Shown here: piece after piece, positions 14,676 to 24,357 of the stretch | Layout: each line of letters begins with the position of its first letter | Numbering within the stretch: the first letter of the stretch is position 1 | Assembly (NCBI RefSeq): GCF_964204645.1 | Contig: NC_134025.1 | Span: 25,450,001 to 25,514,000 of the forward strand | From: Tubulanus polymorphus | Lineage: Eukaryota > Nemertea > Palaeonemertea > Tubulaniformes > Tubulanidae | Direction of reading: 5' to 3' | Length of the DNA: 64,000 nt | Position numbers and translations under genes: made by a program | The notes under the pieces: generated by a model | What the model saw: the letters and a program-made list of their open reading frames with translations, nothing else | Databases searched by the model: none | What the model was told of the DNA's origin: nothing

Positions 14676-15854
14676 TTAGACTGGTTTGTAATCCAATTTC
14701 GATTCGAGTTTTTTGTTGTCGGACACTTTTCGTACCGCTTTCATAAAGTCTTCATCGATGACGTAGTCGCGCTCGGAGCGTATAGCGAACATACCGGCTT
14801 CTGTACAGACGTTACGCAAATCGGCGCCGTTGAAATCATCGGATAACTTAACAACGGCTTCCCAGTCAATTTCGCCGTGTTTAGCAATCGGTGCCGCATG
14901 GATTTTAAGAATGTCCATTCGCGCTTGCTCGTTAGGCAGGGGGATTTCGATCTTTCTGTCGAGTCGACCTGGCCGTAACAAAGCGGGATCTAACGTGTCC
15001 GGGCGGTTCGTCGCCATGATCATCTTCACTTGACCGAGTGCGTCGAAACCGTCCATCTGGTTGAGCAGTTCCATCAAGGTTCTCTGGATTTCACGATCGG
15101 CGGACGTACCCTCGGAGAAACGCCGGCCTCCGATGGCGTCGATCTCATCCATGAATATGATGCACGGTTGATGATCGCGTGCGTAGCCGAACATCTCTCT
15201 GATAAGTCGAGCGCTCTCGCCGATATATTTGTCGACGATCGCGCTTGAAACGACTTTCAAGAAATTGGCCTCCAGTTGAGAAGCGACGGCTCGCGCAAGA
15301 AGGGTTTTACCGGTACCAGGTGGACCGTAAAGCAGACATCCTTTAGGCGGAGTAATACCGACCCTCTGGAACAACTCCGGGTTGAGCAGTGGTAATTCGA
15401 TGACTTCCCGCAGTTCACGGATTTGTTCGCCTAAACCTCCGACTTGTGAATAGCTGATATCGCCGGGATCTTCGGACGACATGTTGTAAACGAGAGGATC
15501 AACTTCTCTAGGCAGGTAACGCATGATCGTAAGGGTGGTCATATCTAGAGCAACTCTAGTGCCTGGTTTCAGCTTGGCTTTATCGATCTGTCTTCTGCAA
15601 CCGACGACATAACGAGGGCCGTTCGTAGCTTTCACGATGAACTTGTCCTCCGTCAACTGTTTCAGCACTTCGCCTACTATTTGCCCGACACTTTGAAGAG
15701 CTTTCAAATCATTTTCAGACTTATCGTATTGCTTTGTTAAGTCTTTCAATTGCTCTCTCATCTCTTTCAATCTAGCTTCCAATTCTTTATGTTCGAGTAA
15801 CTTTTTCCGATAGTCGGTTAGAGCTTTTTCACGCACGGTATCGACAGTAGCCAT
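14676..15854 (-). CDS. PSMC6: 26S proteasome regulatory subunit 10B (Rpt4), intronless
   Basis: A single 392-aa frame, almost colinear with human PSMC6 (389 aa). An N-terminal coiled coil (about residues 8-52) is followed by an OB domain and an AAA+ domain. Walker A is GPPGTGKT near residue 177, Walker B is IIFMDEIDA near residue 235, and the arginine-finger segment is [10 protein letters not shown]. The C-terminus is [10 protein letters not shown]. Rpt4 is one of six ATPases in the 19S base that unfold substrates and open the 20S gate. There are no introns in the coding part, although almost every neighbour has many, and the codons look GC-richer than the surroundings. That could mean a retroposed copy or natural intron loss. 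The left end of a mobile element begins 127 bases upstream of the ATG. Confidence 0.97.
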   Translation of the reverse strand: MATVDTVREKALTDYRKKLLEHKELEARLKEMREQLKDLTKQYDKSENDLKALQSVGQIVGEVLKQLTEDKFIVKATNGPRYVVGCRRQIDKAKLKPGTRVALDMTTLTIMRYLPREVDPLVYNMSSEDPGDISYSQVGGLGEQIRELREVIELPLLNPELFQRVGITPPKGCLLYGPPGTGKTLLARAVASQLEANFLKVVSSAIVDKYIGESARLIREMFGYARDHQPCIIFMDEIDAIGGRRFSEGTSADREIQRTLMELLNQMDGFDALGQVKMIMATNRPDTLDPALLRPGRLDRKIEIPLPNEQARMDILKIHAAPIAKHGEIDWEAVVKLSDDFNGADLRNVCTEAGMFAIRSERDYVIDEDFMKAVRKVSDNKKLESKLDYKPV

Positions 15855-15895
15855 GGTTAATTACGAAAAGCGAGAGGTTTCTAGTCGATTAAATA

Positions 15896-15980
15896 GTTTA
15901 TTGTATATTAATACACACACCTTTGACAGATGATTCCTGATTTTGATGACAATCCAAAAAAATATTTAGCTGAGTAATGT
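15896..15980. repeat. flanking direct repeat, left copy (PSMC6 side)
   Basis: An 85-base block from GTTTATTGTATATTAATAC to GAGTAATGT is repeated without a mismatch at 20744-20828. The first G overlaps the element end in the right copy, so the clean flanking duplication is 84 bp. It begins 42 bases upstream of the PSMC6 ATG, so it lies in the leader or core promoter. Confidence 0.9.
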
Positions 15981-16016
15981 GCAAAAGGTTGAAAGCCTGT
16001 TTTGGTCGATGGCGAG

Positions 16017-16024
16017 TGACGTCA
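16017..16024. promoter_or_regulatory. CRE-like palindrome in left TIR
   Basis: TGACGTCA is the full CREB/ATF consensus. It lies 163 bases upstream of the PSMC6 ATG and could act as a promoter element supplied by the transposon end. Confidence 0.4.
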
Positions 16025-16059
16025 CTAGTACAAATTCCGAGCGGTTCGAATCCCACAAT

Positions 16060-16078
16060 ACGCCAAAATCACTACGGC
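16060..16078 (+). other. tRNA B-box-like motif inside the element
   Basis: GCGGTTCGAATCCCAC contains GGTTCGAATCC, a perfect match to the pol III B-box consensus GGTTCGANTCC. No complete tRNA cloverleaf can be drawn around it, so it is at most a SINE or tRNA remnant. Confidence 0.35.
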
Positions 16079-16678
16079 CGCTCTGAGCGCACATCGCATT
16101 TAAACGTTGCCATTTAATAATTGTAAAATAACTAATAATAGTTTAAGTTTTATAAGGGTTAGAAGTACATTGTATTTACTGCTAGTGTATGTATATATCA
16201 TGTACGGTTGCGAGAAATCCCTGCCCTGGTTAAACATGAGTCCACTAAACCTTTAAATTTTAAGTTGTTAATGAATCTATTGTTTTAAATTGTTAAAACT
16301 GCAAACTATGGTTGTCGAAGATGCACCTTCTTCACATCCTTTGAAATCCTGGATAGCATCGCTGTCGGCAAAGACCTTCAGGTCTGTCTTCAACGGCACA
16401 TCGCTTTGGAACAAGCGACTACTGTGTTATCAAATCTGAACTAGGTAAAAAAATGTTCCCCAAAAATAAAGACAAGTAAACGGATTAATTTGAGGTTTGA
16501 ATGTTTTTGTTTATTTGTTGGTTCAAATTGAACCCTCGTCATCCTGATCTCCATAAATCTAGGACAAATATTCGCACACTTAAAACAATAAAATACGAGC
16601 AATAAGCAATAACATCAGACTGGAGTAAGTAACTTTACTTAATTCACAGATACAATCCTACACAAAACAATAGCTATT

Positions 16679-16922
16679 CAGTGGCGGATCCGACCCTCTA
16701 TTTATTACCGATGTAGCCGCAAATCTATGCGTTACTGACTAAAAACCGAATGAAATCTTTCTATTAAGTAATGCTCAGAATGCACCTGCTTGCATCTATT
16801 TTCCAAAAAATGTTTAGGGAGGGTCTTCGCGTAATCGGTGCTTGCTCTGGAATGGCTTATAGCCATCTGTTGTTGCTTTCATTTGCCCCCCCCCCCTTCA
16901 AAATGCTGGATCCGCCCCTGAG
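16679..16922. mobile_element. MITE with CAGxGGCGGATCC ends
   Basis: Left end CAGTGGCGGATCCGACC, right end GGATCCGCCCCTGAG. The inverted ends and about 245-bp size are typical of hAT-like non-autonomous elements. It is nested inside the larger element at 15982-20744. Confidence 0.6.
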
Positions 16923-17059
16923 TGCAGACAAAATGATCGACAAAGACATACAGAACTCTAAAACAACAGTTAACAATTTAAGCAACGATAGACAAAACAG
17001 ATAGCTGATTACTTTACAAACCTGTTGTCAGAACCTTAATTATTTTTACATGTACACAG

Positions 17060-17380
17060 AGGTCTGTTAACAATTCAACCAATGAAATTGCGATAGAGAT
17101 ACAGAACATACAGCTTTAACAGTAAAACAATGCAACCAATGAAATTGCGATAGAGATACAGAACATACAGCTTTAACAGTAGACAATTCAACCAATGAAT
17201 TGCGATTAACTAAGACATACAGGACATACAGGACTAACTTAATTGCGATAGACATACAGGACTAACAGTAAACAATGCAACCAATGAATTGCGATCGCGA
17301 TCACAAAGACATACAGGACAAACAGGAATAAACCACAGTAAATTGCGATAAAAAAGACATACAGGACTAACTGCAGTAAA
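17060..17380. repeat. degenerate tandem repeat
   Basis: The motif CAACCAATGAAATTGCGATAG with GACATACAG(G/A)ACATACAG recurs about six times with variable spacing. The first two units (17084-17196) are nearly identical, with a period of about 57 bases; later units are shorter and diverged. No coding role is evident. Confidence 0.65.
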
Positions 17381-18083
17381 TATATAGGGCCTTAGGAATG
17401 CAAAATACATTCATTTTGTCGAATTTAAACATTCCACAACTTATTTCATTATGTCATTTCCAGTTTTCAAAGGGAATTTTCTTAACTTCAGATGCCTCGA
17501 GGACATAAACATATAGAAAGATCTGTCCCAAAAAAATGTCAAGTGTCTTTCTTAGTGCAATGGGCCCTGGTTTTCCACGTTTATATATCACATATAAAAT
17601 TCTACAGAAACAATCAATGAATAAGTGAAAATTTACGAATAACAAACAAGACATTCAAGCGGTTGAGTAAGTTAAAATGGGACCAATCTATATGTATATT
17701 ATATATGGATTATACAATTTAATCAGGGACAGCCTTGAACCGAGGTTGATGTGTCCATACACTCTCTTCATACACTCTCTGAACATGCATGTATGTATAC
17801 TGCTGCCAATTGATGATAAGTCAAGGATGTTGAAGTTCTAGACATGGTCAGAATCATCCAGAGACATCGGCACGCATCACAATAACTGATGATTTTGCAG
17901 TAACCTGTAACATAAAAAATCAAGCGGTAATCTATTCACAAAATATATTTTCCTGAAAGAGAAAACCTGAAATAGAGCACTATAAACACCAGTGCATATA
18001 CATTGCTTCTTAACCTTATATAAAATCGAGTAAATATATACATTCAGGCCTATAGAAAATCATACAATAGGCCTACAAACTTT

Positions 18084-18437
18084 TTAGTTAGGCTAAACAA
18101 AAATGATACCTTGTTTCTCCGCAGCGGCCGGGTCATTTTTGTAAAATATGATGAAATTTATAAACAGTTCTTTTCTATAGCGGCCGGGTCTGTTATGGTA
18201 AAATTGATCACGATTTAAAAAAAAGTAATGTATAGGGTAGATAGGTGGCCGGCATATTTAATTAATATATAATAAATTTTGTAAACAGTTCATTTCTATA
18301 GCGGCCGGGTCTGTTATGGTAAAATTGATCACGATTTTTAAAAAAGTAATGTATAAAGTAGATAGGCGGCCGGCCGGGTCAACATTTAAGCTCAGCAGAG
18401 CGGAGAAACAAGGTATCAATTTTTTTTAGCCTTAGTT
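18084..18437. mobile_element. MITE with 38-bp TIRs and an internal duplication
   Basis: Left TIR 18084-18122 (TTAGTTAGGCTAAACAAAAA...) and right TIR 18400-18437 (ending AGCCTTAGTT) are inverted and share GATACCTTGTTTCTCCGC exactly. Inside, a block beginning GCGGCCGGGTCTGTTATGG occurs twice, 121 bases apart (18180 and 18301). A related GCGGCCGGGTCATTTT precedes them. Confidence 0.75.
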
Positions 18438-18529
18438 ATTCTATATGGTCACCAGGGGGTGTTGAATAGTAGAATAACTTAGCATTAGAGCCCACAGATA
18501 GAAGAACATATACAGCCTACAAGTAAAAC

Positions 18530-18712
18530 TACAGTCAACCCCCACGATATACTGCCCACATCGATGCAGAACAATATTGACGGTATAGAGAATATAGGGG
18601 GTGTATCGGGGGTGTATTACTATGTATTGGTAATGAGATATTACATTGAGAAAACCTGGCAGAAGGCGGGGATGGCAGTAAATGGGAGGGCGGTATATCG
18701 GGGTTGACTGTA
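18530..18712. mobile_element. MITE with TACAGTCAACCCC ends
   Basis: Left end TACAGTCAACCCCCACGATA, right end TATCGGGGTTGACTGTA, an inverted repeat of about 26 bp. The outermost TA on each side fits a TA target duplication, as in Tc1/mariner-like elements. A relative lies at 13731-13862. Confidence 0.75.
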
Positions 18713-18877
18713 TAAAGAAATTACCAGGCAAAAATGTTCGAAAAAAAATTTTCATACAAAAATTAAGTTTTCAGAAATTTTTTCCCCATATTTTTCACAT
18801 GCATCTTATCTCTGCTAAGACAAAGTACATTGTATGTTACCTGTTTTTAAACCTGGAATCACTATTATCTTCAACAG

Positions 18878-20263
18878 GCGAATGGACAGAAAATTGGGAA
18901 AAAGGAATGACCAACTTTTCCCATCCACCATGTAAGGATTGCGGACGAGTAGAGCAAAATGGTAAAGGTGCACGCCTAATCATTTTAGATGCAGGAAGTC
19001 GAAATGGCTTTGTGCCAGGTGCAAACCTGGTTTTTGAAGCAAAAAATGGTTCTGGAGATTATCATCACCAAATGGATGGTAAATATTATTAAGTCTTTGT
19101 TTTCAATATCCATATTAATGTCTATTTCAACTTGGCTTCAGAGCATATCAGATTGCCTAGCTCAGTCAGTTTTGGTGGTAAATATCTGGTAAAGGTCCTA
19201 TTGGTTAAGTTTGAATTATTGTCCTCGTTGAAAACATGACAACCCTGATTGTAGACCATTTTTACTCGTCGACAATGTCTTCACACCTGATTGTCATCCG
19301 ATTCTATTCGTCGACAATGTCTACAACCCTGATTGTAGACCATTTGTACTCGTCGACAATGTCTACAACCCTGATTGTCGAGTAAAATCGGTCGACAATC
19401 AGGATTCTAGACATTGTCGACGAGTACAAATGGTCGAAAATCAGGGTTGTAGACATTGTCGACGAATAGAATCGGATGACAATCAGGGTTGTAGACATTG
19501 TCGACGAGTAAAAATGGTCTACAATCAGGTGTGTAGACATTGTCGACGAATAGAATCGGATGACAATCAGGGTTGTAGACATTGTCGACGAGTAAAAATG
19601 GTCTACAATCAGGTGTGTAGACATTGTCGACGAGTAAAAATGGTCTACAATCAGGGTTGTCGACATTGTCGACGAGTACAATTGGTCAACAATTAGGGTT
19701 GCAAACATTGTCGACGAGTAGAATCGGTCGACATTTAGGATTGTAGACATTGTCGACGAGTAAAATCGGTCGACGGTTAGAATCAGTCGAATACAGTCCA
19801 TGCGGATTAATTTCAAATACCAGTCCGCTGTGATTAGATTCTGCGCAGATCTACTTTTACCTGTTCTGGAGTTGAGCCGAAACTTTTGTGAAACTAGGCC
19901 CAAGGGCCGGTTGCTCAAAAGTTGATTTAAAACAACCTTTGAGCAGCCAGCCCTTCCATAGCATAAATTGCTCTGATTGTGTGACAACTGATATCTCAAA
20001 AAAGTATACCCATCAAAAATATCACTCTCTAATAGTCGTATGAAAAATGCTGATCGCCTACAGCCTACATCAATCATCAATTTCGCAACTAATCATATTC
20101 TATGTGCTTTTCAGGAGACATATTCGAAACATGGCTCGAGGACCAATTGATTCCAGCATTAGAGGAACCTTCCCTTATAGTCATGGACCAAGCGTCATAT
20201 CATCTCTGCTTAGTAAAGGAAAGTCAGGCTCCAAAAAGCTCACAGAGTAAAGAAGAGATCAAG
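18878..20263 (+). pseudogene. broken DDE-superfamily transposase
   Basis: Two exon-like blocks, 18878-19078 and 20115-20263, join in phase (G|GA). The first carries RLIILDAGSRNGFVPG and GSGDYHHQMDG. The second carries FETWLEDQLIPAL and the signature SLIVMDQASYH. In the invertebrate IS630/Tc1-like DDE family the two Asp residues in LDAG and VMD(N/Q)ASYH are the first two catalytic acids. The frame stops being recognisable soon after 20263, so the third acidic residue and the rest of the catalytic domain are missing. The region upstream of 18878 has no recognisable DNA-binding domain. The minisatellite at 19240-19780 lies in the intron-like gap. Best read as a dead copy; host use of the remaining piece cannot be excluded but has no support. 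Confidence 0.65.
19240..19780. repeat. palindromic 42-bp minisatellite
   Basis: Units of 42 bases containing ACTCGTCGACAATGTCTACA run in one orientation from about 19240 to 19380. They continue in the opposite orientation (TGTAGACATTGTCGACGAGT) to about 19780. The switch is near 19375-19405, around GTCGAGTAAAATCGGTCGAC. There are about three units in the left arm and nine or more in the right, so the array can form a long hairpin. The period is 14 codons, which keeps a minus-strand frame open (19304-20080) with a 14-residue repeat around FYSSTMSTTLIVDH. I regard that frame as a by-product. Confidence 0.85.
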
Positions 20264-20701
20264 GTATTAAAAAACCTAGATGGCCAGTTTTGAAAAATTG
20301 TTTTCACAAATTCAATTTAAAGACATATTTTAGCGACAATGTGAGTGTGGTGGTAACGTGGCCATGGTGGCAATAACAAGACTCCAAAACTGGCAAAAGC
20401 CAAAATTAAAAAGCCCTGCCGCCGCGCGGTCGCGACCTGCACCACCGTGCACGATGGCGATGCTCGCGGCGTTCACTAGTGTTACCCAGTGAGTTTTTTA
20501 TAATCTTGCAATCTACCTCTTTTTTCAAACCAATATTACCACCAACTGGTCCGGAGACAAGCTTAACACGTTCGGAAAACATGATTCACAATCTTTTAAT
20601 CAACAGCCAGCAAGAATACACTTGACAGCAAATTCAAATTCAGCGGTTAACCGTTAAAAGTGAGTTGTTTAGCTTTGGGAGTAACAAAAAGGCGATCTTG
20701 A

Positions 20702-20709
20702 TGACGTCA
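20702..20709. promoter_or_regulatory. CRE-like palindrome in right TIR
   Basis: TGACGTCA, the mirror copy of the one at 16017-16024. It lies 388 bases upstream of the NUDC ATG and might act on that gene. Confidence 0.35.
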
Positions 20710-20743
20710 CTAGCCATCGACCAAAACAGGCTTTCAACCTTTT

Positions 20744-20828
20744 GTTTATTGTATATTAATACACACACCTTTGACAGATGATTCCTGATTTTGATGACAA
20801 TCCAAAAAAATATTTAGCTGAGTAATGT
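20744..20828. repeat. flanking direct repeat, right copy (NUDC side)
   Basis: Identical over 85 bases to 15896-15980. It starts at the outer edge of the right TIR and lies 269 bases upstream of the NUDC ATG. Confidence 0.9.
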
Positions 20829-21096
20829 AGCAATGGCTTCACAAAGCAAATATGTTTACCATTTGTCACAGGTGTAACAATTTTGAATTTCAGCCTTACC
20901 TACGTACAGTTAAAGCTATGCTGCTTCCTTACTTAATTTTCCTTTTTCTCTTCCTGTGTACCTAAGCAGTTTTTTACTTTTCTTTGTTGGACTGAACTCG
21001 TGTTCTATTTTGTGAAAATGGTAAATAAAGAAATAATTGAATTGATTCCGAATATTTGACTACAGTTGATGCGTAACAAATTATCTTTCAAAAAAT

Positions 21097-23265
21097 ATGG
21101 CGTCCGCCGAAAGATTCGACGCTATGCTGTTGGGCATGGCCCAACAGTGCGAAGGTGGTGTCCAGGAGGTAAATAACTATTTAAAGTGTTTCATAACATA
21201 CCAGGTATTTATGGAAGTGGTAAAAAAAGTTATACATTCGACGACGACCTCTGTAAATATACGAATGAAGAGGAGTTCAATTGCTTCGCATTCCGATCCT
21301 CGCTCTTCGCTTCCACCCACTTCGTACTCGCTTGCCAGTTAAGTGTAAGTTAACCCAATTCGTAACGCTTCATTTTTTCAGTTATTGGATGTACTTTTCA
21401 ATTTTCTTGCAAGAAAGACTGATTTCTATGTCGGTGGTGATGAGAATGCAGCTGAGAAGGTAATATTAAATCCCTTTTCAATCTAGTCACCTTTTCACTC
21501 AAAACCGAAACCAATTAGGGCCTTTGATTTTCCTTCATCTTAAGTCATTCATCTGATGGACTGCTTCTTTCACTGGGTTAAGGCATTCTTAAGTGGCTGA
21601 GATTAATATTTTCTAAAGAAAATTACACATAACGTCTAAACGGGTCAATTGCTTTGTAGCTCATTCCTGCTATCTTTCAGCTTATCAACGAGAAGTTCAA
21701 GAAATATGAATCCTTTGCAAAAGAAAGAGCCGCGAAAGAACGTGCAGAACGTGAGGCAGCAGAAAGAAGGAGGAAGGAAAGAATTCAAAAAGAAGCGGAA
21801 AAGGAACAACAGAGATATGAGGAGATAAAAAAACAAGAAGCGAAAATTGTTGAATTAACTGATGAGGAGGCAGAAAAATTACAGAAAGAGATTGACACTG
21901 TATGTATGAATTCTATCGAAAGGAAGAACTGCATTTGTGTACTGTTTTAGTAAGCGCCATAGAATACGTTAAGATAACTTAGAAATCTCTATTGTAGGAA
22001 ACAACTGATGAAAATGTTTTCATGATCTTATTTGGGATCATTTAAGATAATGACATCCTTTCATTTTCTGTAATCTTGCCATCTTTTTTTTTCATCTAAC
22101 GAATTTTAGGAGAAAAAGGGTGAAATGCCGTCTTCAAAACAACCCGAAGACAAAGAAAAGGTAGGTTATCTGGTATTTATTTTCTTGTAGCGCGGGAGTA
22201 TTGATTGAATAATCAATTTATCTGTGTGTGGTTTAGGCTGCTGAAAACGGTGAAGGAAGTGATGAAGAATCCGAAGAAGACAAGAAGAAAATGAAGCCAA
22301 ATTCTGGAAATGGTGCTGATTTGGAACATTACAGTTGGACCCAAACATTACAAGAAGTTGACGTGAGTTCTCTTTTTGTATTTCGAGTGAAGTTTGAATA
22401 TGAATTACTTTCAAATGGTTTTTTTTTTTAATTTTAGCTCAAGATTCCATTCAATGTACCATTCCCTTTGAGAAGCAAAGATTTAGCAATTGAAATAAAA
22501 AAGAAGGTATGTTCTATCAATTTGAAGGAGTTTCACAATGAAGTAACTATAACGAGTTGGGAATACATTTTGAACAATCTATTGCAGCATTTATCAGTGA
22601 AGTTAAATGGAAAACCAGCAGTGATAGATTGTGAATTACATAAGCCTGTGAAAGTGGAAGAGTGTAACTGGTTGATCATAGACAAAAAGCTAGTCCACAT
22701 CACATTTGAAAAGGTACTCAAGTTTAATACAACAGACAAGTCACCAACAAATTATCTTTTTAGTTGTTTTAAACTATAAAGTCTGTTACTACACATTTAT
22801 GTTTTGGTTCTTCATGTGCAGGTGAACAAGATGGAATGGTGGGACCGACTTATTACAACTGATCCAGTTATAAATACAAAGAAAGTACAGCCCGAAAATT
22901 CAAAGGTAAGAAAATCCAAACGATTTGTGGGCCAGTCATAAAGTATGGTGTGACATTTTTATATCAATTTTGAATACCTTGTCTTCAGCTCTCAGATTTG
23001 GATGATGAAACTCGTGGTATGGTTGAAAAGATGATGTTTGATCAGAGGCAAAAAGAAATGGGAAAGCCAACATCCGATGAACAGAAAAAGCAAGACATGT
23101 TGAAAAAGTGAGTCATATTTGCTTGATTTTCACAAATATAAGATATAATTTTGAGAGTTATTTTACTGATCTGCAATGTTCTGGTAACTGAAATCCTTTT
23201 CACATTATTATAGGTTCATGGCACAGCACCCAGAAATGGACTTCTCCCAAACAAAATTCAATTAA
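21097..23265 (+). CDS. NUDC: nuclear migration protein NudC
   Basis: Ten exons: 21097-21168, 21382-21459, 21681-21899, 22110-22160, 22237-22362, 22438-22506, 22588-22713, 22822-22905, 22989-23107 and 23214-23265. All phases close to give 331 aa, the length of human NUDC. The N-terminus [20 protein letters not shown] matches the family. A charged coiled coil (about residues 60-125) leads to the CS/p23-like domain ([41 protein letters not shown]). The C-terminus [12 protein letters not shown] is diagnostic. NudC works with dynein, LIS1 and HSP90 in nuclear movement, cytokinesis and client folding. Intron 6 (22507-22587) is 81 bases without an in-frame stop. A poly(A) signal follows at 23305. 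The upstream region contains the element border at 20744. Confidence 0.97.
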
Positions 23266-23304
23266 AATCGCTTGTGAATTGAATGTTCAAAGCTGTGCTG
23301 AGCA

Positions 23305-23310
23305 AATAAA
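23305..23310 (+). promoter_or_regulatory. poly(A) signal of NUDC
   Basis: AATAAA 40 bases after the stop codon, followed by GTACTGTATGTTAC. Confidence 0.6.
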
Positions 23311-23795
23311 GTACTGTATGTTACATTTTTAAACGTATTAGTTAACCTGTTTGTTGATTGGTTTGCTAAGTTTTCTACTGGGGCATTTCATTGGATGGAA
23401 AATCTAATGGTATTTTTATTTGCTGAGAATTCCAAAAATGATAAACTCAAGATGATATGATTCAAGCAATTGAAAATCGTTTATTTACAAAATTCTCAAC
23501 AAAAATGTCTATCACTCAATAAGGCAATAAAACAAATTTAAAAATCACTACATTCAAATCATCAGATTTACACACTCATAATATGAGAAAAAAAGCAGTT
23601 TCAGAAATTTCAGCAGTTATTTATTTTCTTCAGCAATCGGCGAAGTGTTGTGTATTTAATTTTTATCTAATATTTGATAATTACAGGAAAATAACATCAG
23701 AAAACCAACTCTAGACTGAATAGCTTTAGCGGCAGTTGTTGAACACACACATCAAGAAAATGTAAAGCCTCGTCATCAAAAATATTGAATTCATT
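23311..23795. other. convergent 3' interval between NUDC and the small coiled-coil gene
   Basis: AT-rich sequence that probably includes the 3' UTR of the minus-strand gene. No repeat or open frame of note. Confidence 0.5.
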
Positions 23796-24357
23796 TCACC
23801 ATTGTTTCAGATAATCACTCGACTGCAAGAAAAAACGAGAATTTGACACTTATATCAAATCAAGCAAGTGCAGAGTTAGTTTCATCTGAATCTTTAGGTC
23901 CAAAAGTTAGAAAAAAGTCTTACATTGAATCTTTGTGGTATTTTGGCAGAGTAATCTTGGAGTTGTGCGGATTCTTTTCGCCTTTGTCTGAAATGAAGAA
24001 TCAATTCACGATTCAGCATAAATGTTCACCATGGTTTACCAGTATGTAAAGGACGAACGAAGGTTGACTTACTGATCAACATTATTTGGGTGACTCGGTC
24101 CGAAAGATCTAGGTCTGTTGCTGTTCAAAATGGCATCAATTTGCATAGATTGTTCTCTTTCCTTCATTGCTTTCTGTTCAAATATGCACAAATTTTACAG
24201 AGTAAAGAATAAACCACAACATGTAGGTACATCTTATCAATGAGTGACACCAGTTACATCCAAAACTCACCTCCATCTGTTTTTGATAATGGGCCTTTCT
24301 CAGCAAAAATGTTTCTTTCCTTCTCGCCATGTTATGTTCGTTTATTCCAGATGCCAT
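23796..24357 (-). CDS. small coiled-coil protein of unknown family
   Basis: Four exons: 24271-24357, 24073-24173, 23924-23987 and 23796-23822 give 92 aa with closed phases and good GT-AG sites. The start is MASGINEHNMARRKETFLLR and the end is NSSDYLKQW. Residues 10-45 are rich in Lys, Arg, Glu and Gln and should form a helix or short coiled coil. A polar stretch follows (NSNRPRSFGPSHPN), then a second basic helix (QQRRKESAQLQDYS). There is no signal peptide or membrane segment. I do not recognise the family. It lies 534 bases downstream of the CIMIP1-like gene on the same strand. Small basic helical proteins like this are common among ciliary microtubule inner proteins, but that is only an inference. 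The exon 2 acceptor is the weakest junction. Confidence 0.65.

Larger units (their letters stand above)
15982..20744. mobile_element. composite DNA transposon with 43-bp TIRs between PSMC6 and NUDC
   Basis: The left TIR is 15982-16024 (CAAAAGGTTGAAAGCC...) and the right TIR is 20702-20744 in inverted orientation, with one mismatch in 43. Both TIRs end inward with the palindrome TGACGTCA. An exact 84-bp direct repeat lies immediately outside both ends. Inside are a broken DDE transposase (18878-19078 and 20115-20263), three MITEs, a tandem repeat and a palindromic minisatellite. The simplest reading is a decayed transposon that picked up later insertions. The length of the flanking duplication does not fit ordinary cut-and-paste transposons, whose target duplications are about 2-10 bp. 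Confidence 0.65.

Noticed and set aside
16300-16445. Possible exon with a frame reading SHPLKSWIASLSAKTF
   Set aside because: The frame is short, closes at 16440 and shows no clear splice sites or family.
17060-17380. CRISPR-like array
   Set aside because: Repeat units are unequal and spacers are not unique. It is a degenerate tandem repeat in a eukaryotic transposon.
19304-20080. 258-codon minus-strand open frame rich in FYSSTMST repeats
   Set aside because: It is produced by the 42-bp minisatellite, whose period is a multiple of three. The non-repeat part has no family resemblance and lies across a transposase intron.
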